A model generated the notes under the pieces. That model did no database searches. It was not told where the DNA came from and saw only the letters and a program-made list of their open reading frames with translations. From an uncultured Verrucomicrobia subdivision 3 bacterium (lineage in GTDB: Bacteria > Verrucomicrobiota > Verrucomicrobiae > Limisphaerales > UBA11358), in contig CAIXPZ010000186.1 in the NCBI GenBank assembly GCA_903921455.1, positions 1 through 21,871 of the forward strand: DNA of 21,871 nucleotides, read 5' to 3'. Below, in pieces: positions 6,818 to 13,205 of this stretch. The number at the start of each line of letters is the position of its first letter. The first letter of the stretch is position 1. A program made the translations under genes and the position numbers.

Positions 6818-8074
6818 TTAGCGGTTGCCCCAGCCGAACCGCTCCGTCAGCGGCCAATACACGAAGAAGGATTTTCCGATGACATTCTGGGCCGGATAAC
6901 TGCCCCACGCGCGCGAGTCGAAACTGTTGCAGGTATTATCACCCATCACCATGTAGGTGTTGCCGTCATTATTATAGACCGTGTCGGCATCCGGAAAATT
7001 CGGCGCCAGATTCGGATACAAGCCATACTTCGCCGCCACCGTGCCGTTCACATGACCGGAAAACTGGCTCTCCTTCGGCGGCAGTTTCGGGTCGAAACCA
7101 TATACCCGCTCGAAATGCGGTGTGCCCGCGTCCAGCCGTTCGCCGTTGATGCGCAGATGCCGGTCGTCGCCGATGGACACCTTCTCGCCCGGCAACACCA
7201 CCAGCCGCTTGATGTAAAACTGGTCCTGCGGCATCTGCGGATGATCGATCCCCTTCGTCTCAAACACCACGATCTCCCCGCGCGTCGGCTTGCTGAAATT
7301 GAAACTCACCCGGTCCACGAACAGATGATCGCCCGCGCTCACCCGCATCTTCACCACGTCCTCGCCCTTGTGATATACGCGCTGCGGATCCAGCCCCGCG
7401 CGTTTCGCCAGCGCCTGTTCGCCGAAATCCGGCGGGAACCACATCGTATGCACCACGCCGCCGATGGTCAGCGTCTGCTTGATGTTGAAGATGAGAAATT
7501 TCGTCGGTGGACTGATCGCTTCGATCACGCCGTCCGCCTGGGCTGCCACATGCACAAACGAATTCCCCTGCAGCCACTCCTTCACGCTCTGCCAGCCCGA
7601 CGGCAGCGTCAGCGCGTCCCGCGCATGAATCTGCTCCGCAATCTCCGCTTGAATGCGTTCGCGATCCCCCGTCCAGCCGTTGATCTTGGTGTAGTCCGGC
7701 ACCGACGTCACCCCGAACAAAGTCGGCTGCATCGAGCCGGTGGGAATCTTGAACGGCTGCAAAAAGAACGTGCGGATGGCCATCGCCACCGCCAGCGCTA
7801 CCAGCAACACCTCCACATTCTCGCGCCACGCCGCGTTCGGATACGGCTTGAGCTGCTTCTCCGCCGCGAACTGCAGTTCATCCGACGCGATAAGGATTTT
7901 GCCCGTGTGCCCCTCTGCGATGGCCGCTTCCAAGCCCCCCAGTTTGATCTTCACCGCCGCGATCGCTTCCGGCGACAGCACATCGCGCTGTGCCTTCAGC
8001 AGCCGCAGGTAATGCTTCCGCACCGCCGCCGCCTCGCGCACCGACTTGGACAGGAACCAACGCAACATCGTCAT
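6818..8074 (-). CDS. lepB: Signal peptidase I, long form
   Basis: Membrane-bound serine protease that removes signal peptides from exported proteins (418 aa; E. coli LepB is 324). Residues 1-80 form a soluble, charged, probably helical region, followed by one membrane helix at about 84-104. The catalytic Ser114 is in TGSMQPTL, the general-base Lys289 in FYIKRLVVLPGE, and the box E GDN at 378-380 is followed by SFDSRAWG. Serine and lysine are 175 residues apart against 55 in E. coli, because of a long insert (about 122-248) before the GDHLFVDR box. The ATG at 8074 was used; an ATG two codons later is possible. The gene heads a two-gene unit with the SDR gene. Confidence 0.95.
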   Translation of the reverse strand: MTMLRWFLSKSVREAAAVRKHYLRLLKAQRDVLSPEAIAAVKIKLGGLEAAIAEGHTGKILIASDELQFAAEKQLKPYPNAAWRENVEVLLVALAVAMAIRTFFLQPFKIPTGSMQPTLFGVTSVPDYTKINGWTGDRERIQAEIAEQIHARDALTLPSGWQSVKEWLQGNSFVHVAAQADGVIEAISPPTKFLIFNIKQTLTIGGVVHTMWFPPDFGEQALAKRAGLDPQRVYHKGEDVVKMRVSAGDHLFVDRVSFNFSKPTRGEIVVFETKGIDHPQMPQDQFYIKRLVVLPGEKVSIGDDRHLRINGERLDAGTPHFERVYGFDPKLPPKESQFSGHVNGTVAAKYGLYPNLAPNFPDADTVYNNDGNTYMVMGDNTCNSFDSRAWGSYPAQNVIGKSFFVYWPLTERFGWGNR

Positions 8075-8533
8075 AAATTCAATCTATAAATTCCACCGGA
8101 CCAGTTAAAGACCAGAAGCGCCGCGAAGGGTTCAATCTAAAATCCGCCGACATCCCCTGCCCCGCAACGGTTCGTGCGCACGATACGCGGAACCCGCCCA
8201 AAAGAAAGGCAATTCCCCGTCAGCTGCGTTCCGACGGCGAAGTCTTGCAGCCCCGACCAACGCTCCAGGCGACGACACGCAGTTGGATTGGCCCTGTCAG
8301 CGGGGAACGGGCAGTTCGTCCAGCGCGGATCTGCCGTCACTCCTGCGCCGCTGCTGGAATCAGTTCAAGGCTTAGATGGAGGGGCTGCTATGAACCGGAG
8401 ATTGGAGCCGAAAGTTGCAAGTCAGGGACAATCCCGACTGCCGCGTGCAGGGGCATTCGGACGTTTCGCGCTGCCTGCTTCGGCGCCCGAATGGCGCTGC
8501 GGGTTTCACTGCCGGGCGTCCCCGAATTCAGAC
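8075..8533. other. Long stretch without a convincing gene upstream of lepB
   Basis: About 460 bp with open frames on both strands, none showing a recognisable domain, a sensible start context or biased codon use. The lepB promoter should lie at its left edge, where the sequence is AT-richer (8075-8095), but no clear -35/-10 pair was picked out. The remainder may be a decayed gene or a non-coding RNA region read leftward. I see no repeat of more than a few bases. Confidence 0.3.
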
Positions 8534-8569
8534 AATAAAACCCCGTATCATCCCAACAATGATACAGGG
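8534..8569 (-). terminator. Minus-strand hairpin with T-rich tail
   Basis: GTATCAT (8545-8551) pairs with ATGATAC (8559-8565), extended by CCC/GGG (8541-8543 with 8567-8569) across one mismatch, with a 7-nt loop. On the minus strand a TTTTATT tail follows, giving a rho-independent terminator about 10 bp after the stop of the small ORF at 8579-8770. It therefore supports a leftward transcript here, whether or not that transcript is coding. Confidence 0.6.
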
Positions 8570-8578
8570 TAACCCACC

Positions 8579-8770
8579 TCAGGCATTCCAAACCAAGAAT
8601 AATCTTGAGGCGATGCGATTAAACCCGCACCGCGTCTTGCCTTCAATCATGAAGCAGCGGACGAACCCCTTTATGCAGTAAGCGCAACGCCCCCCCCCCC
8701 GGCTCCAGGCTTCGCCGCCAATCCGTTTGCGCTGGCGGCGCCGGTCCTTTTCGGGAATCGGTTCACTCAC
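8579..8770 (-). CDS. Doubtful 63-aa ORF with an 11-base homopolymer
   Basis: The GTG-started frame encodes a basic N-terminus (SEPIPEKDRRRQRKRIGG) and a middle with three cysteines (CAYC and RCF). No family is recognised. The frame crosses a run of eleven C on the plus strand (8690-8700), so a one-base miscount or slippage would change everything after residue 27. A terminator-like hairpin immediately follows the stop codon, which argues that something is transcribed here. It could be a small protein, a slippage-controlled gene or the 3' part of a non-coding RNA. Confidence 0.3.
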   Translation of the reverse strand: MSEPIPEKDRRRQRKRIGGEAWSRGGGRCAYCIKGFVRCFMIEGKTRCGFNRIASRLFLVWNA

Positions 8771-8884
8771 TGCAAATCTCCCGACGTTCGTTGCTATTAA
8801 AGTGATTCTTCCCGGCTTTTCCCCTAATGATTCAGCTAGGCCAAGGTGTCGGCGGGCGAATCAACCGGCACCGCGGGATTAATC

Positions 8885-9079
8885 ATGAACCAACTCTACC
8901 AATCTGTCCGGACCTTTGCGGAGAAACAATTGTTCCCGCGCGATGACGAGTGGGGCAAGCGGCAGAAAATGGACAACATGCTGTTTGTCGCCGCCGTCGG
9001 GCTGGGGCTGATCACGGCTCTCAGCCTCTACGGTTTTGTGGTTGCGCATCTCTTCATGAACACCGGCGGAAAATTTTGA
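8885..9079 (+). CDS. Single-pass membrane mini-protein, FPR-x2-[DE]-W-x2-R family member 1
   Basis: A 64-aa protein with an amphipathic N-terminal stretch (1-16), the motif FPRDDEWGKR at residues 17-26, and one membrane helix at about 32-56 ending HLFMN, then TGGKF. The ATG at 8885 was chosen because residues before it in the longer frame look non-coding; GGGA lies a few bases upstream. The motif, the methionine 15 residues after the F, and the position of the helix are shared with the 58-aa protein at 17529-17705. No named family is recognised. A 30-aa hydrophobic ORF starts one base after its stop codon. It might be an accessory subunit of a membrane complex, but nothing nearby identifies which. 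Confidence 0.75.
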   Translation: MNQLYQSVRTFAEKQLFPRDDEWGKRQKMDNMLFVAAVGLGLITALSLYGFVVAHLFMNTGGKF

Positions 9080-9080
9080 T

Positions 9081-9173
9081 ATGGAAACCTGCAAACTCAT
9101 CATTGAGATCGTCAGCTTCGGCATCATGGGCGGCTTCGCCTTCCAACTGCTCCTGCTGGGCTTCAAGCGCTAA
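9081..9173 (+). CDS. 30-aa hydrophobic micro-protein
   Basis: ATG at 9081, one base after the stop codon of the preceding 64-aa gene, ending TAA at 9171-9173. The product, METCKLIIEIVSFGIMGGF... ending LLGFKR, is almost entirely one membrane-spanning helix with a charged start and a Lys-Arg end. Translational coupling to the upstream mini-protein is likely from the spacing. It is too short for family recognition, so the evidence is the tight spacing, clean hydrophobic composition and GC-rich host-like third positions. Confidence 0.5.
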   Translation: METCKLIIEIVSFGIMGGFAFQLLLLGFKR

Positions 9174-9254
9174 GCGGCATCGGCGATAGACCGGCATCAC
9201 TGTCGGGAACGACTATCCCCGCGTGGGCTTTGACCCCGGTGGGGCCAGGCCCAA

Positions 9255-9285
9255 TAAAAAAGCCGTCCGGGGTGGCCGGACGGCT
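9255..9285 (-). terminator. Rho-independent terminator after rplI
   Basis: A perfect 10-bp stem, AGCCGTCCGG (9261-9270) with CCGGACGGCT (9276-9285), has a 5-nt loop. Read leftward it is followed by TTTTTTATT. It closes the prs-rplY-pth-rpsF-ssb-rplI unit about 16 bp after the rplI stop codon. Confidence 0.92.
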
Positions 9286-9301
9286 GGGAGTCAAAATACG
9301 G

Positions 9302-9910
9302 TTATTCCGCCTTGGATTTCTTGTCGGCTTTGGGCTTCTTCTCGGCCTTGGCCTTCAGCTCGGCTTCCGTGGGGGCGATGATGTCGCCGCGGTGACCGCG
9401 CTTCTCGGTACGGGGTTTTTCCTCGACAGCGACGGGAGCCGGCGCGGCGATGGGCGTGAGGCTTTCCACGCGCACTTTCAGGGTGCCCTTCACTTCCGCG
9501 TGCAGGTGCAATTCCACTTCAAATTCGCCGATGGCGCGGATGGCCTGCTCAAGCTTGATTTTCTTCTTGTCGAGCGCGATGTCGAACTGGTGCTTGAGTT
9601 CGTCGGCGATGGTGCCGCTGGTGACGGAGCCGAACAGCTTGCCGTCCTCGCCGGTCTTGACCTTGATGACGCAGACGAGCTTGTTGAGCGCCTTGGCGAG
9701 ATCGGTCATGTGGTTGAACTCATGCGCTTCGCGCTCGGCGCGCTTCTGCTTGAGGGATTCCAACTGGCGCTTGTTCGCTGACGTGACGGGCACGGCGAGG
9801 CGCTGCGGGAAAAGATAGTTGCGCGCGTAGCCGGCAGCCACGCGGACGTTGTCGGATTCACCACCGAGGCCGATGATGTGTTGCGTGAGGATTACTTCAG
9901 TTTTAGCCAT
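9302..9910 (-). CDS. rplI: Large ribosomal subunit protein bL9 with C-terminal extension
   Basis: Binds 23S rRNA at the base of the L1 stalk. The first 150 residues are a normal L9: the N-domain has VILTQHIIGLGGESDNVRVAAGYARNYLFP-type signature residues, then the long connecting helix (about 45-80) and the C-domain with KLFGSVTSGTIADEL. The family is usually about 150 aa, but this protein has 202. The last 50 residues are Ala/Lys/Glu/Pro-rich, with tandem KAEKKPKADKKSKAE-like units, and probably disordered. It is last in its operon, 30 bp after ssb. No Shine-Dalgarno sequence is visible. Confidence 0.96.
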   Translation of the reverse strand: MAKTEVILTQHIIGLGGESDNVRVAAGYARNYLFPQRLAVPVTSANKRQLESLKQKRAEREAHEFNHMTDLAKALNKLVCVIKVKTGEDGKLFGSVTSGTIADELKHQFDIALDKKKIKLEQAIRAIGEFEVELHLHAEVKGTLKVRVESLTPIAAPAPVAVEEKPRTEKRGHRGDIIAPTEAELKAKAEKKPKADKKSKAE

Positions 9911-9940
9911 ACAAGAATTTGGTTTTCGGAGTTTGAAAAA

Positions 9941-10399
9941 TCAGAACGGGACGTCGTCGCTTTCGGGCGGGCCGTCGCCTTCCACGGGTTCGGCGGCGGG
10001 GGCGCTGGGCGCGGCGGCGGCGCGGGCGGGCCGGGGTGCGGCGGGGGCGCCGCCTTCACTGCCGGCGGGCGCACCGAGAAATTGGACGTTTTCGGCGACC
10101 ACGCCGAGTTTGCTGCGCTTGGCGCCGGTGGCCTTGTCGTCCCACTGGTCGAGCTTGAGCCGGCCTTCAATCATGATCGGGCGGCCTTTGCGCATGTATT
10201 GACCGACGTTTTCGGCCGTGCGGCCGAAGACATCCACGTCCACGAACGTGACTTCTTCTTTCTTCTCGCCGGCTTCATTCGTCCAGACGCGGTTGACCGC
10301 GAGGCCGATCTTGGCGATGGCCGTGCCCTTCGGCGTGTAGCGCAATTCGGGATCGCGCGTCAGATTGCCGATCAAGATGACTTTATTGAAGCTGGCCAT
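9941..10399 (-). CDS. ssb: Single-stranded DNA-binding protein
   Basis: Binds ssDNA during replication, recombination and repair (152 aa). The OB-fold occupies residues 1-110, beginning MASFNKVILIGNLTRDPELRYTPKG and containing VDVDVFGRTAENVGQYMRKGRPIMIEGRL-type residues. A Gly/Ala/Pro-rich linker follows, then an acidic tip ending DDVPF, close to the classic DDIPF partner-docking peptide. The position between rpsF and rplI is a conserved bacterial arrangement (rpsF-ssb-[rpsR]-rplI). rpsR is absent from the cluster here, as rplI follows directly. Confidence 0.97.
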   Translation of the reverse strand: MASFNKVILIGNLTRDPELRYTPKGTAIAKIGLAVNRVWTNEAGEKKEEVTFVDVDVFGRTAENVGQYMRKGRPIMIEGRLKLDQWDDKATGAKRSKLGVVAENVQFLGAPAGSEGGAPAAPRPARAAAAPSAPAAEPVEGDGPPESDDVPF

Positions 10400-10414
10400 A
10401 ACGTCTGCGGCGGA

Positions 10415-10720
10415 TTACTTCGCGGCCTTCGGTTCGGGCGCGAGCGTGAACAGCACGCGAAAAACCTCCTCGTTGAGCGAGAATTTTTTCTGCAACTGCG
10501 CGATCGCATCGGGCGTGGCATCAAAGATGACGTTGGCATAGAAGCCGGAGGCGTGGCGTTTGTCCGCGATGCGGGCAAAAGCCTTGCGCTCCATTTTCTG
10601 CACCGTCTCGATTTTGCCGCCGACGGCGGTGATATCGTTGGAAATCTTGTCGAGGGCGTCTTTCACGCCTTCTTCACGTCCCGCCAGGTTCAAGATGAAC
10701 AGACCTTCGTATTTTTTCAT
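10415..10720 (-). CDS. rpsF: Small ribosomal subunit protein bS6
   Basis: Binds the central domain of 16S rRNA with bS18 (101 aa, normal). It starts MKKYEGLFILNL, with the typical KMERKAFARIADKRHASGFYANVIFDA stretch, and ends EPKAAK. Its ATG overlaps the TGA of pth (ATGA at 10717-10720), so it is translationally coupled. ssb follows 15 bp later. The bS18 gene is not in this window, and that may matter because S6:S18 autoregulates this operon in many bacteria. Confidence 0.96.
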   Translation of the reverse strand: MKKYEGLFILNLAGREEGVKDALDKISNDITAVGGKIETVQKMERKAFARIADKRHASGFYANVIFDATPDAIAQLQKKFSLNEEVFRVLFTLAPEPKAAK

Positions 10721-11316
10721 TTTTCTTCGTTCGCGGGGCTGATTGCCCCGTTAAATTGATTCATTGCCTTTTGCAAGCCGGCGCTCAACCAGCATTCCAG
10801 CTGGCCCGCCGCGCGTTCTAAAATCTTCTCGAGCAGCGCATGCTCATCCGCGCTGAACATGCCGAGCACATGCCCGGTGATCTGTCGCGCTTCGTACTGG
10901 CGCCCGATCCCGATTCTCAGCCGCGCGTATTCCCGCGAACCGAGATGCTGCGTCACGGATTCCAAACCGTGATGCCCGCCCGTGCCCCCGCCGGGCCGCA
11001 ACCGGATTTCGCCCAACGGCAAATCCGCATCGTCCACCACCACCAAAATCTTTGCGAGCGGCAACTGATAATACTTCACCAGCGCCCCAACCGCCTCGCC
11101 GCTCAAGTTCATGAACGTCTGCGGCTCGCACAGCAAAACTTTCTGACCGTGCCGTTCGGCCTTTGCCACGCGGGCGGCGAATTTGCGTTCGCGCGTCCAG
11201 CCGGCTCGCCACAACTCGGCCAATCGGTCGACCAGGATGAAACCGGCGTTGTGTCGGGTCTTGGCGTATTCCGCGCCGGGATTGCCCAGCCCCACAATAA
11301 GGTGCATCGGCTCCAT
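10717..11316 (-). CDS. pth: Peptidyl-tRNA hydrolase
   Basis: Releases peptide from peptidyl-tRNA dropped by stalled ribosomes (199 aa, normal). Numbering from the ATG at 11316, LIVGLGNPG contains Asn12, TRHNAGF has the catalytic His22, TFMN has Asn70, and DDADLPLG has the Asp95 equivalent of E. coli D93. The usual GGHNGL is GGHHGL, so the conserved Asn114 equivalent is His116. An ATG three codons downstream is an alternative start. It is the third gene of the block, 27 bp after rplY, and overlaps rpsF by the ATGA tetranucleotide. Confidence 0.96.
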   Translation of the reverse strand: MEPMHLIVGLGNPGAEYAKTRHNAGFILVDRLAELWRAGWTRERKFAARVAKAERHGQKVLLCEPQTFMNLSGEAVGALVKYYQLPLAKILVVVDDADLPLGEIRLRPGGGTGGHHGLESVTQHLGSREYARLRIGIGRQYEARQITGHVLGMFSADEHALLEKILERAAGQLECWLSAGLQKAMNQFNGAISPANEEK

Positions 11317-11343
11317 GCGCGGCGGCGGCTTTCGCCGCGTAAA

Positions 11344-12090
11344 TTACTTCTTCTTGGCGTCGGCTTTCGCGTCCGGCTTGGCCTCGGCTTTTTTGTCGCC
11401 GGCGGCGGTTTTCGCATCCCCCTTGGCAGCCGGAGCGGCACCCTCGGCGCCTTCTTCTTTTTTCTCCTTCGTCATCTCGACATCGCCAGCGGCCGGAGTG
11501 GCCACGGCGGCCACTTCTTCCTCGGCGCGCGGCGCGGCCACAGCCACGACGGTGCGGGTCTTCTCACCCAGAATTTGGACACCCGTCGGCGGAACGATGT
11601 CGGCGATGTGAATCGACTTGCCGATTTCCAGCGCGGTCACGTCGAGCGTGATCTGCTCTGGCAGATCCTTCGGCAGGCAGCGAACCTTCAGCTTGTGCAG
11701 AATGTGCTCCAGCGTGCCGCCGCCGTTCTTGACGCCGGCCGCTTCGCCGGTGGTTTCGACGGGGACGGAAACGGTGACCTTTTCGGTCTCGGCTACTTCA
11801 TGGAAATCCACATGGACCACCTTGCCGCTCAAGGGGTGGTGCTGGACTTCCTGCACCAGCGCGAGGCGCTTGGAGCGGGCGTCGTTTTCCACGGCCAAAT
11901 CCACGAGCAAGTTTTCGGAGACGGAATGATTGAGCAGATCGGCGATCTCCTTGGAGTTGACCTCCAGGTTTTGCGGGGCGGCCTGGCGACCATAGATGGT
12001 GGCGGGCACGCGACCGGCGTCGCGGAGTTTTTTGACTTCAGCGCGTTGCACTTGGGAACGCGGATAGGCTTTCAATGCTACGGATTTCAT
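11344..12090 (-). CDS. rplY: Large ribosomal subunit protein bL25, Ctc form
   Basis: 5S rRNA-binding ribosomal protein of the long Ctc/TL5 type (248 aa). The N-terminal L25 domain (about 1-90) includes SQVQRAEVKKLRDAGRVPATIYG. The C-terminal TL5 domain (about 95-190) includes HVDFHEVAETEKVTVSVPVE. The start at 12090 (MKSVALKAYPRS) was preferred over the longer open frame, whose first 18 residues are atypical and would overlap prs. Residues about 190-248 are Ala/Lys/Glu/Asp-rich and end in KADAKKK, an extension resembling that of bL9 in the same operon. prs is 25 bp upstream. Confidence 0.95.
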   Translation of the reverse strand: MKSVALKAYPRSQVQRAEVKKLRDAGRVPATIYGRQAAPQNLEVNSKEIADLLNHSVSENLLVDLAVENDARSKRLALVQEVQHHPLSGKVVHVDFHEVAETEKVTVSVPVETTGEAAGVKNGGGTLEHILHKLKVRCLPKDLPEQITLDVTALEIGKSIHIADIVPPTGVQILGEKTRTVVAVAAPRAEEEVAAVATPAAGDVEMTKEKKEEGAEGAAPAAKGDAKTAAGDKKAEAKPDAKADAKKK

Positions 12091-12115
12091 TTTTAAAAAT
12101 AGTTTCTGGCAACGC

Positions 12116-13060
12116 TTAACTGGTGCGTCCACCCTTAAATTCAAAGAGCGAGTTCACCGACGAATTACTGTGAATCCGTTTGATGGCTTCGCCCAAAAGT
12201 CCCGCCACCGACAACGTGGTTATCTTCACACCGTCAATCGCAGGGCGTTGGACTGTATCAGTTGTTATCAACTCGTCAATAGCAGATTTACGCAATCTTT
12301 CGATGCCCGTGTCGTTGAGCAGCGCGTGCGAGACGCAGGCCAAGATGTTCTTCGCGCCCTTTGTTTTCAGCACCGCTGCCGCCGAAGTCAGCGTTCCCGC
12401 CGTCTCCGTCAGATCGTCCACGAGCAGAACATTTTTTCCTTCGATCTCGCCGATGACCGCCATGCTCTCCACTTCCGTCGCGCTCTTGCGGCGCTTGGCC
12501 ACGATGGCGAGTTCTGCCTCCAGTGTCTGCGAATACGCGTGCGCCATCTTGATGCCGCCGGCATCCGGGCTGACCACCACGAGGTTCGTCAGGTTTTTCT
12601 TTTTCAAATAATCATACATCACCGGCGCGGCGTAGAGATGATCCACCGGAATGTCGAAGAAGCCCTGGATCTGCTGCGCATGCAAATCCATCGTCAGCAC
12701 GCGGTTCGCGCCGGCGGCCACCAGCAGGTTTGCGACGAGCTTCGCCGTGATGGGCACGCGCGGCTGGTCTTTGCGATCCTGCCGGGCGTAACCATAAAAC
12801 GGCATCACCGCCGTGATGCGCTTGGCGCTCGCGCGCCGCAACGCATCCATCATGATGAACATCTCCATCAGATTATGGTTCGTCGGCGGCGACGTGGGCT
12901 GGATGATAAAGATGTCTTCGCCGCGCACATTTTCCTCGATCTTTACAAATGTCTCACCGTCGGGGAACGGCGAGATGGTGATTTTGCCGAGGTCGCAGCC
13001 GATGGATTTGCAGATGGCGAGGGCGAGAGGTTGATTGGCGGTGCCGCTGAAAATTTTCAC
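12116..13060 (-). CDS. prs: Ribose-phosphate pyrophosphokinase (PRPP synthetase)
   Basis: Makes PRPP from ribose 5-phosphate and ATP for nucleotide, His and Trp synthesis (314 aa, class I length). The GTG at 13060 gives MKIFSGTANQPLA. Conserved parts are FPDGETFVKI, the flexible-loop region PFYGYARQDRK, the MDLHAQQIQGFFDIPVDHLYA signature, and the PRPP loop VLLVDDLTETAGT (usually DDMIDTAGT). It is the first gene of the prs-rplY-pth-rpsF-ssb-rplI unit, so the operon promoter should lie in 13061-13205. No clear -35/-10 pair could be assigned there. Confidence 0.97.
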   Translation of the reverse strand: MKIFSGTANQPLALAICKSIGCDLGKITISPFPDGETFVKIEENVRGEDIFIIQPTSPPTNHNLMEMFIMMDALRRASAKRITAVMPFYGYARQDRKDQPRVPITAKLVANLLVAAGANRVLTMDLHAQQIQGFFDIPVDHLYAAPVMYDYLKKKNLTNLVVVSPDAGGIKMAHAYSQTLEAELAIVAKRRKSATEVESMAVIGEIEGKNVLLVDDLTETAGTLTSAAAVLKTKGAKNILACVSHALLNDTGIERLRKSAIDELITTDTVQRPAIDGVKITTLSVAGLLGEAIKRIHSNSSVNSLFEFKGGRTS

Positions 13061-13087
13061 AGGATAAAAAATTATGTGCTACCGGTT

Positions 13088-13115
13088 AAAAAAGAAAACC
13101 CGCCGGACTTGGCGG
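13088..13115 (-). terminator. Probable terminator between the SGNH hydrolase gene and prs
   Basis: Read leftward, a 5-bp stem (complements of 13111-13115 and 13100-13104) with a 6-nt loop is followed by GTTTTCTTTTTT. The stem is short, but the T-tract is good. It would end the 13206-14609 transcript before prs. Confidence 0.55.
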
Positions 13116-13205
13116 ATGAACGTGCCAAAATCGTAACAACCACCCTGCCCCGCGCAAGCCGAATCTGCGGGCGACGGCGGAATGCCGCCGCCGCCCCGAA
13201 CTACG

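Noticed and set aside
6491..8089. 532-codon plus-strand frame over the SDR and lepB genes
   Set aside because: His/Arg-rich shadow of two genes with intact catalytic motifs on the minus strand.
8174..8572. Overlapping plus-strand frames of 88-132 codons in the gap before 8885
   Set aside because: No codon bias, start context or motif favours any frame; all are likely chance openings in GC-rich DNA.
10840..12096. 418-codon plus-strand frame over pth and rplY
   Set aside because: Shadow frame; pth and rplY on the minus strand have full family signatures and proper operon spacing.
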